In this document: positions 57,904 to 64,000 of the stretch, piece after piece
Layout: every line of letters starts with the position of its first letter
Numbering within the stretch: position 1 is the stretch's first letter
Assembly (NCBI GenBank): GCA_028583605.1
Contig: CM053336.1
Location: 20,693,004 to 20,757,003, forward strand
DNA: 64,000 nt
Source: Dastarcus helophoroides
Taxonomy: Eukaryota > Arthropoda > Insecta > Coleoptera > Bothrideridae
Reading direction: 5' to 3'
Position numbers and translations under genes: made by a program
Notes under the pieces: generated by a model
What the model saw: only the letters and a program-made list of their open reading frames with translations
The model's database searches: none
What the model was told of the DNA's origin: nothing

Positions 57904-58708
57904 CGAAGCGTATCGCACCATAATCAATTTTCTATACGATATAAAAAAAAACCTGTAATTAATCCAATAGGGGTTTACCCCGCATCGATCGATAAAACGT
58001 TTAATTTCTCTTTATGTTTCAGATCCTTTTTTATCCTTTTAAGTTAAGTATTTTCTTTATCGTAATTTTAAAATTTATTCGTTTATTTAGTTGGATTTTA
58101 CGATTGGCCTCCCAGGACCATCCTGGAAAAAAATGATAGCTACGCCAATGCTCAGAAATTAAAACCACAGAGTTCTACTAAAAACATCGATTTGTGACTA
58201 TTACTACTCTGCGTTTGTAGACTACTCAGTGACAAATCACTTAAGGGCGTAATCATTTATTGCATTATGTAACATTCTAGCTCTCATTAAAAAATTTCAA
58301 ATAAACGAACAGTACCGCTCAATGGGAGGTTTTAAATTTGATGAAGTGATAATAACACAAAAGATAGTCAGACATCAACTAAATGATCCTATTGTTGGGA
58401 ACACTGTCAGCTAATTTTGAAAATTTGAAATGTCAAACATAAATGTCATCCGAACACCAAAAGCTCATCTTTCTCTTCAAATAGGATATAGTTTCTATGG
58501 CCGGAATAGTGCCCCTCAAAAATAGCAAAAACTTTAAAAACGATTGTTCGGTTGACAGTTTTAAGAATTCCATCTAAATAAGCTTTCATTAAACATCATT
58601 ATTTAAAGCTAACATCATCAACATAAAGGTATCAGTGAATTGACAATGGAAGTCTTGGAGGCCTAAGAAAATTATTTTTAGAATCTGACTTTGGACAGTT
58701 TCACACAA
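57904..58708. other. intergenic region and CCDC43 upstream
   Basis: Mixed AT-rich DNA. GATAGCTACGCCAATG near 58135 resembles an hAT right terminus but has no partner. A short upstream frame (ATG at about 58647, six codons) precedes the CCDC43 start. No promoter element could be assigned with confidence. Confidence 0.45.
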
Positions 58709-61594
58709 ATGGCTAACGTGGAGTTTGTAACTTGGTTGAACAACGTTTTGAAAGACTTGAACACAGATGAAAATGTCTTTGGTTCATACATCCTCGGAAT
58801 TCTAGATAGTGATGACACTTTAGAAGAAAAAGTGGATGCTTTGGAAGGCATTTTATCCGAAATTGTGGAAAATGTAAGTATTTACTTTAGCATATCTATT
58901 ATTGTAACTTCAGTTGATTACAGGAAGCCAACATTAACACTATTAAAGACAATATAATCGAAAAATGGAAATGTTCACAAAAGACTAAAGCACCAGATCA
59001 AATAAAGCAAGATGTCGACGACAAACTGGTCAAATTGTTGGAATCACAAGCTTTGACCACTACGAAACAAAGGACCTACACAGAGGAAGAGAAAAAGGTT
59101 AGGGAAGCTATTCTGGCCCAATACAGTCAAATGACTGATGATGAGGAAGAAAATGATCAAGAACATGGTGGTTCGGATCAGAAATCAAACAATTTGGAAA
59201 AAAATTGCAATGCTCAAGTAGTGCAAGAAGCAGAGAAGGCCAAAAGGGAGCAATCTCGGCTAGACAGTCAGAAAAAGAAAGAAAAGGATAAAGAAGATCG
59301 GTAGGCTTGCAGTTTCAATTAATTTATGGGGAAACCCCCGGGAATATCGTTCAGGAGGGTAAATTCGTTGTCAAATAAACAGCCAATAGTCAGTTTTTGT
59401 TGCAAAAATAGTTCGTGGTATGGCTCATATAATAATTTGTTGGTAAAATTGACGATATTGATCAATAAGATTTTTTTATTTTTTTTACACTTTTGGTGTC
59501 CCGCTGAATATTACTCTTTAGTAAGTTTTAGTTAAATTGATATATGCCCTATCATTGCGACTAGGAAAAATGTTTGGTTAGCTATATTGGGTTTTTTATT
59601 TTAGTTTATATTTATGTGGTTGATATTCCCCAGGGGTCCCCTACTTCTAAACCAGTACATCTTAATAACTTGCAGGCCGATTTTACAATATAATTTGCCT
59701 CTTGTTTGGACTTGTTCCTTGGCATAATAATTGACATGGGCCCGTTCGAGCAAAGTTTGTTTCAAGATTTCACGTTTTAAACAAGTTTTAATTATTTTTG
59801 TAAAATTTTAATTCTAAATTCATAATTCCAATTTTTGTTCTTGAAATTTTAATTTTGAATCTTAAATTGCAAATTTAACATACAATTTTATTATTTTTAT
59901 AGATTTTGAGTTTTTTTCTATATTACTAATTTTTTCTTTAAATTTCTAGTTTGAATGGCCTTTTTCTCTCGTCAAATTTCAGCTTTTTCTAGAAATATTT
60001 TTAGGCTCAGGGCTCTCCAAAAAATGTAATGAACCTTTCTTGAAATTTGACTTAATTTCATAAAACTCAAAGTTTACAATTTTAGATTTTATTTTTTAAT
60101 ATTTTTTCAAATTTAGAAATTAGAATATGTTTCTTTTAAAAAACTCAAAATTTTCGATTTTCTAACAATTCAGATTTTTTTTCCAAATTTTAGCGTTCAA
60201 TTCCGAAGTATTGATTTTTCTGTTGAACTTTTTTTTTTTGTTTAAATTATGGCTTATTTCTCGAAACATTGAAATATTTTTCAAGATTTTTATTTTTACT
60301 TTTCTCTAAATTCTGATTTGAATTTCTGAATTTTAATTTTTGTTTAAATATTTTGACGATTTGTGTTCAATCCTTACTAATATATAAATACGAAAGTGTG
60401 TTTGTCTGTCTGTTTGTCCGCTTCAGTGTTGTCAGATCTCGCGCACTTTTTCGATTTTCTACTCTCGCGCATATAGCACGACACATTTTCTACGTAAATA
60501 AATGCAAAGCTTGGTAATGACACAACGGCATCGTCATGTAACGACGGGGGTTCATTTATTTTAAAAATCGAAATTTTGAGAAAAATCCAATTTTTCAGAG
60601 TAGTGAAAATTTGCAAAAAGAGTTGAATTTTTAAATTTTTCAAATAAAAATCCAGTTTACTATATATAACAGTCGAAATTTCGAGAAAAAGTCGATTTTT
60701 TTTAAAAAGTGGATATTTTTAACAAAAAATTGAAATATTGACAAAAATGTACATTCTGAAAGTCATAATGTCTTAAGAAAAATGCCGAAATTTGATGACA
60801 AACGATTAAGATTTTCAGAAAAGTGAAAATTTTGAAAAATGTTTGAAAAAAATCGACATATTTAGAATAATCCAATTTTTGAAAATAGTGGACATTTTCA
60901 AAAAAGACGAATTTTTCAAATGAAAATACCATTTACTACATAAAGTCGAAATTTCGAAAAAAAGTAAAAATTCTTGATATTTTTTCCGCTTTTTTTATTA
61001 GGATTTGAATATTTTATTTAAAATCACGTTACGTAGTTTTGATTAAATCAATTTTTTTTTAAATCCTGATAGATACAATTTCGATATTCATCATTTTCTT
61101 TAAATTCAAATTAGTTGGAAATTTTCGAAATTTTAATTAGAAATCGACTTTTTTCTCGAAATGTCAACGTTTTTTTTTGGTACAAATAAGGGTTTTATTT
61201 TTGGATTGTCTTCTCAAAATGTTTCTGCACGAGGGACCAAATATTTTATGAACTTTGCGTAATTTCGTTTTTCGAAAGTTCCATTTTAATTTTTAAACAG
61301 AGCTTATTCTTAAAATTATGAGCTCATCTCAATTTTTTTTAATAATTTCTGGGTTTCCACTGCAATTTTCAAACATTTCATATTTATACTAACCTTTTAA
61401 TTCCTATTTTATTTAGAAATTGTGATAGTTACTATGAAATTTGGAAATTCAAATATCGACCTAGTTTGTAAAAGAATGTATCTGCTTTTTATGGTTATAC
61501 TGAATCTATCTTATTTTTCAGAGAAAAACAAAAACAATTAAAGGAGGAAAAGAAGGAAAAACGTAAAACTCAAAAGGGGGAAAGAAGACGGTAG
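58709..61594 (+). CDS. CCDC43: CCDC43 homologue (coiled-coil domain-containing 43), complete
   Basis: Three exons, 58709-58873, 58924-59300 and 61522-61594, join in phase into 204 codons ending TAG. The start is the ATG of MANVEFVTWLN; the upstream TTG of the same frame is not needed. The N-terminal domain FGSYILGILDSDDTLEEK...DALEGILSE matches the family's conserved YGAYILGIL...KLDALQGIL region. The middle has the conserved EEEKKVREAILAQYSQMTDDE block. The C-terminal third is a charged coiled coil of Lys/Glu/Arg/Gln ending KRKTQKGERRR, as in vertebrate CCDC43 (about 220 residues). The molecular function of this conserved animal protein is poorly defined and I assign none. The 2.2-kb last intron is full of A/T-rich repeats. 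No canonical AATAAA is obvious downstream; AATAGA near 61659 is a candidate. It converges on ATPAF2. Confidence 0.93.
59301..61521. other. CCDC43 last intron
   Basis: T-rich on the + strand at 59760-60350, A-rich at 60560-60975, then T-rich again to about 61400, so the strand bias switches twice. At 60376-60425 a run TATAAATACGAAAGTGTG followed by TTTGTCTGTCTG resembles a repeat terminus frequent in insect genomes, with mixed-composition sequence to about 60550. No gene is visible. Confidence 0.55.
60560..60975. repeat. satellite-like unit shared with Cul3 intron
   Basis: CAAATAAAAATCCAGTTTAC, then TATAACAGTCGAAATTTCGAG at 60640-60690, and AAATGAAAATACCATTTACTAC at 60915, about 272 bases later. 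These match in order and wording the units at 29510 and 29800. Confidence 0.65.
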
Positions 61595-62521
61595 CATAGC
61601 AATTTCATTTGGACACATAATTATCAAAAATTGGTATTGACTGTACATATATTACAATAGAATTTGAAAAAAATAGCTTCGTCTTTTCATCCTTAGTTTT
61701 CATCAAGTCCAATTGCTGTCGAGTACTGTTGACGAACCTTTGTCATAATTTAATATGCAATTAGAGGTGTCCACTTTGAAAGAAAATACAGCAAAGTTTG
61801 TATTTGATATAATACACGATGTTGTTTCGATACATCAATTCCCTAAAATCGATGTTTTTAAACGTCCAATACTTTAAGCCAGTGTTTCCTAACAGCGCCC
61901 AACAAATTTCTGACAACCTAAAAAAAAATGTCCTCATGGCTGCCCCTCCGCTAATTTTGATGACAAAAAAAAGGTTATTATTCATTTCTGAATTTTATCG
62001 TCTCAAATTTTGGCGACACACCTGAAATCTTCCAACAACACACTATCGATGTATCATATGAAAATACCTCAATACTTTCCGATATTTCTTTGCTTTGCCA
62101 AACATCAAACACTATTTGATGTTTTTAATGGAAACATCGAATAATTTTGAAACATCAATGTAATCAAATATCTCCAATGAATATGGTTAAATTTGTAACT
62201 GTGTCATTTGTAAAACATAATTAATTTTTCTGCGCGATTAATAAAGCTGGCCTAGTAAGGAATCTGAGATTAAGTTTCCAATTCAGAATTCCATCACTGG
62301 TCACACATTTACAGATTCCTGATTCGCTTTGATGTTTCCTATGGAATGCGTTCATTTGAGGTCCAAATCGAAATTCTGATTCAGAAAATAAACCAGGACT
62401 CCCATGTCTGTGTGTGCAGTGGTTCTAAAATAATTTTTCTTATGGGGGAGACATTTTGTAGAAAAAATGGACATATTTAATTACATACTGATTTTAGAAG
62501 GTAAGGTAATAAAATTCGCAT
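61595..62521. other. intergenic region between convergent CCDC43 and ATPAF2
   Basis: Holds the 3' UTRs of both genes. 61816-62160 has imperfect inverted ends (TGTTTCGATACATCAATT / AATTTTGAAACATCA) and several CGATGT(A/T)TC words, suggesting a small MITE. 62250-62390 has several GAATTC/CAGAATT words of unknown origin. No further gene. Confidence 0.45.
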
Positions 62522-63562
62522 TTACGTCTTTTGTTTTATTTGAGTTGTTGAACTTTGAGAGTTAAAATAAATAAACAGTACAGCAGCGGATATTCGTGCC
62601 TCTAGCTCTTGTTGATTAAGATCGTGGGACCATTCTACTCTTCCCCAGTGTCCTAGCTGATATTCTTCCTCCAAACGAGACAGCAAAGCTGCCTTATTTG
62701 GAGTCAGGTATTTGTCAACACATGCCATGGTCAAAATCGGAGATTTTAGCGTATCGATACCGAAAATGAAACCTGGAAAAGTAATAAACTTTTAACGCCA
62801 ACTTACACAAGATGAGTGAAAACAGTACCGTGAATCGCTGCAAAGTTGTGCGATAGTAAATACTTTGATATCACATTTTTATCCTCTTGCGTTACGACGG
62901 GGCCTTCCATATTTGTTGATTTTTGTAAATTAACGCTATATCTTTTATTGAACCAGTCTATCACTGGGTCCCAATGTGCTGCTTGAAATGCATATAAATC
63001 TTCATCTTCCTAAATAAAAACAAAGTTGTAGTGAAAGAAAAAGGTTACGACAATGATACATACATTGGCATGAAATAGTATAGTATCTGTATCAAGATAA
63101 TTTGTAATATAATTAACCATATCAAATTTGGTCAATTTGTTTGGATTATCAATTACGGTGTTACATAACTGCGTCTACAAACCAAAATAGTACTTAAAAC
63201 GTAAGAAGATATTATTATTATTAGAAATGCTTACAATATGCATTCTACTTTGATTAATTATATCCCTCTGAGAATCCCACTCGGTGGCTACTGCAAGAAC
63301 TAAAGGCTCTGATTCTACAGTAAAGAGGTTTCCACTTGGAGTTTTTAACCTTCGTTGGTCTAATATTACCTCATACTTATTATCATTTTTAACAATATTC
63401 GTATTTTTGTAAAACCTTTTACGTACAGCTACAAATAACAAACGTAAAACAACTCGTTACTTGTTGGTTTAGCCACTTACCGTACTTGCGAATTATTTCA
63501 TTACTTTTGAATGTTTTTAAAAGCTGCCTTCCCATGTTGAAGGAAAGCCTGTTGGAGTACAT
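62522..63562 (-). CDS. ATPAF2: ATP synthase F1 assembly factor 2 (ATP12 family), complete
   Basis: Mitochondrial matrix chaperone that binds the F1 alpha subunit during ATP synthase assembly (family knowledge). Five exons in transcript order: 63562-63481, 63428-63235, 63174-63064, 63009-62829 and 62772-62522. They join in phase to 272 codons (human 289). The start at 63562 is preceded by an in-frame TAA; a second in-frame ATG is nine codons on (63535). The first ~27 residues (MYSNRLSFNMGRQLLKTFK...) are basic, with no acidic residue until residue 22, as expected of a mitochondrial presequence. Conserved blocks: RKRFYKN near the mature start, LDQRRLKTP, ATEWDSQRD, QLCNTVIDNP, YLDTDTILF, WDPVIDWFNKRY, LSRLEEEYQLGHWGRVEWSHD and the C-terminal ISAAVLFIYF. 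All donors and acceptors are GT-AG. Nothing looks broken. Confidence 0.96.
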
Positions 63563-64000
63563 TATTTACTTTCTTTTCATGGAAGTTGGTAATAACTAAT
63601 AATCCTATAAAAAAAATAGTAATAACATTACCTGAAATTTAAAAACAATCTTTCGTACTTATAGGTTAGGTTGTAATAATGTGAGGTTACCTCCACAAAG
63701 TTTGTGACAGCTGCATTCACCTTTCCTAACAATATTGACAGTTGGCAGTAAGATGCGTTCAGTATTTTTTATTTTTAATTACCAAAATTTCGTCTTTTTT
63801 TCTCTAAATTTCGGGATTAGAGTTGAAATTTCGAGAAAAAAGTCAAAATTTCTAAAAATAATTTTTTTTAAATTCATATCCCTTCTACGCTTTCGTAGTC
63901 CTTTTTACACCTTCGTAGTTTTCTCAAAATTTAAATATTTTTCTCGAAATTCGGAGTTTAGGCGTGAAATTTTTAAACTTCAAATTTTGAATATAAATGA
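63563..64000. other. ATPAF2 upstream and A/T-rich DNA
   Basis: 63563-63760 is of mixed composition and should contain the ATPAF2 5' UTR and promoter; no motif could be assigned. From 63780 the TTTCGAGAAAAAAGTC-type satellite-like sequence resumes. Near 63880 the word CTTTCGTAGTCCTTTTTACACC is nearly repeated in tandem (CCTTCGTAG). Confidence 0.5.

Noticed and set aside
58120..58155. GATAGCTACGCCAATG as the right end of another hAT element
   Set aside because: No matching left end or flanking 8-bp duplication was found in the window.

Overview
The window is animal nuclear DNA, and almost certainly from an insect. It has spliced genes with GT-AG introns, strongly AT-rich non-coding DNA and a heavy load of degraded transposons. 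A beetle is plausible, but that is an inference from overall style and not from a diagnostic marker. Four host genes can be read confidently. (1) On the + strand, the 3' part of a germinal-centre kinase III (GckIII / STK24-25-26 family), 2661-10439; its N-terminal exons lie before the window. (2) On the - strand, a complete Cullin-3 gene, 32961 down to 21727, with 11 coding exons and 772 codons, including one GC-AG intron. (3) On the + strand, a complete CCDC43 homologue, 58709-61594, with 3 exons and 204 codons. (4) On the - strand, a complete ATPAF2/ATP12 mitochondrial F1-ATPase assembly factor, 63562 down to 62522, with 5 exons and 272 codons. GckIII and Cul3 converge, and so do CCDC43 and ATPAF2. 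I see no operon-like or functional coupling among them.

Layout: 1-2660 holds a 338-bp tandem repeat and intron or flank of GckIII. At 2955-6926 there is one intron that is mostly a ~3.7-kb polypyrimidine tract carrying a decoy copy of the next exon's 5' end. The GckIII 3' exons and 3' UTR run to about 10.92 kb. At 11.93-18.7 kb lies a decayed copy of a multi-copy uncharacterised protein family whose motifs resemble the FEN1/XPG (PIN-like) nuclease fold; it is split by a hAT-like insertion with a target-site duplication. At 18.8-20.3 kb a tandem repeat is interrupted by a foldback element. Cul3 occupies 21.7-33.0 kb, with a 5-kb intron full of A-rich satellite-like DNA and a tRNA-derived SINE. 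From 33 to 36.6 kb is strand-asymmetric T-rich DNA, and from 36.67 to 39.67 kb a ruined Ty3/gypsy element. From 41 to 58 kb is a transposon graveyard: a solo LTR interrupted by one hAT that is itself interrupted by a second, two more hAT copies of that second family, a hAT of a different family, and several non-LTR retrotransposon fragments. From 58.7 to 63.6 kb are the last two genes.

The most unusual large-scale property is the non-coding DNA. Long blocks are A-rich on one strand with short GTCGAAATTTT-like words, then switch to T-rich. In places these blocks are a degenerate satellite (about 210-290 bp period) shared between introns, intergenic DNA and the interiors of the hAT elements. 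No new defence or metabolic system is visible. The best candidates for novelty are the nuclease-like repeated family at 11.9-18.7 kb, the non-autonomous hAT families that carry the satellite-like DNA, and the foldback element.
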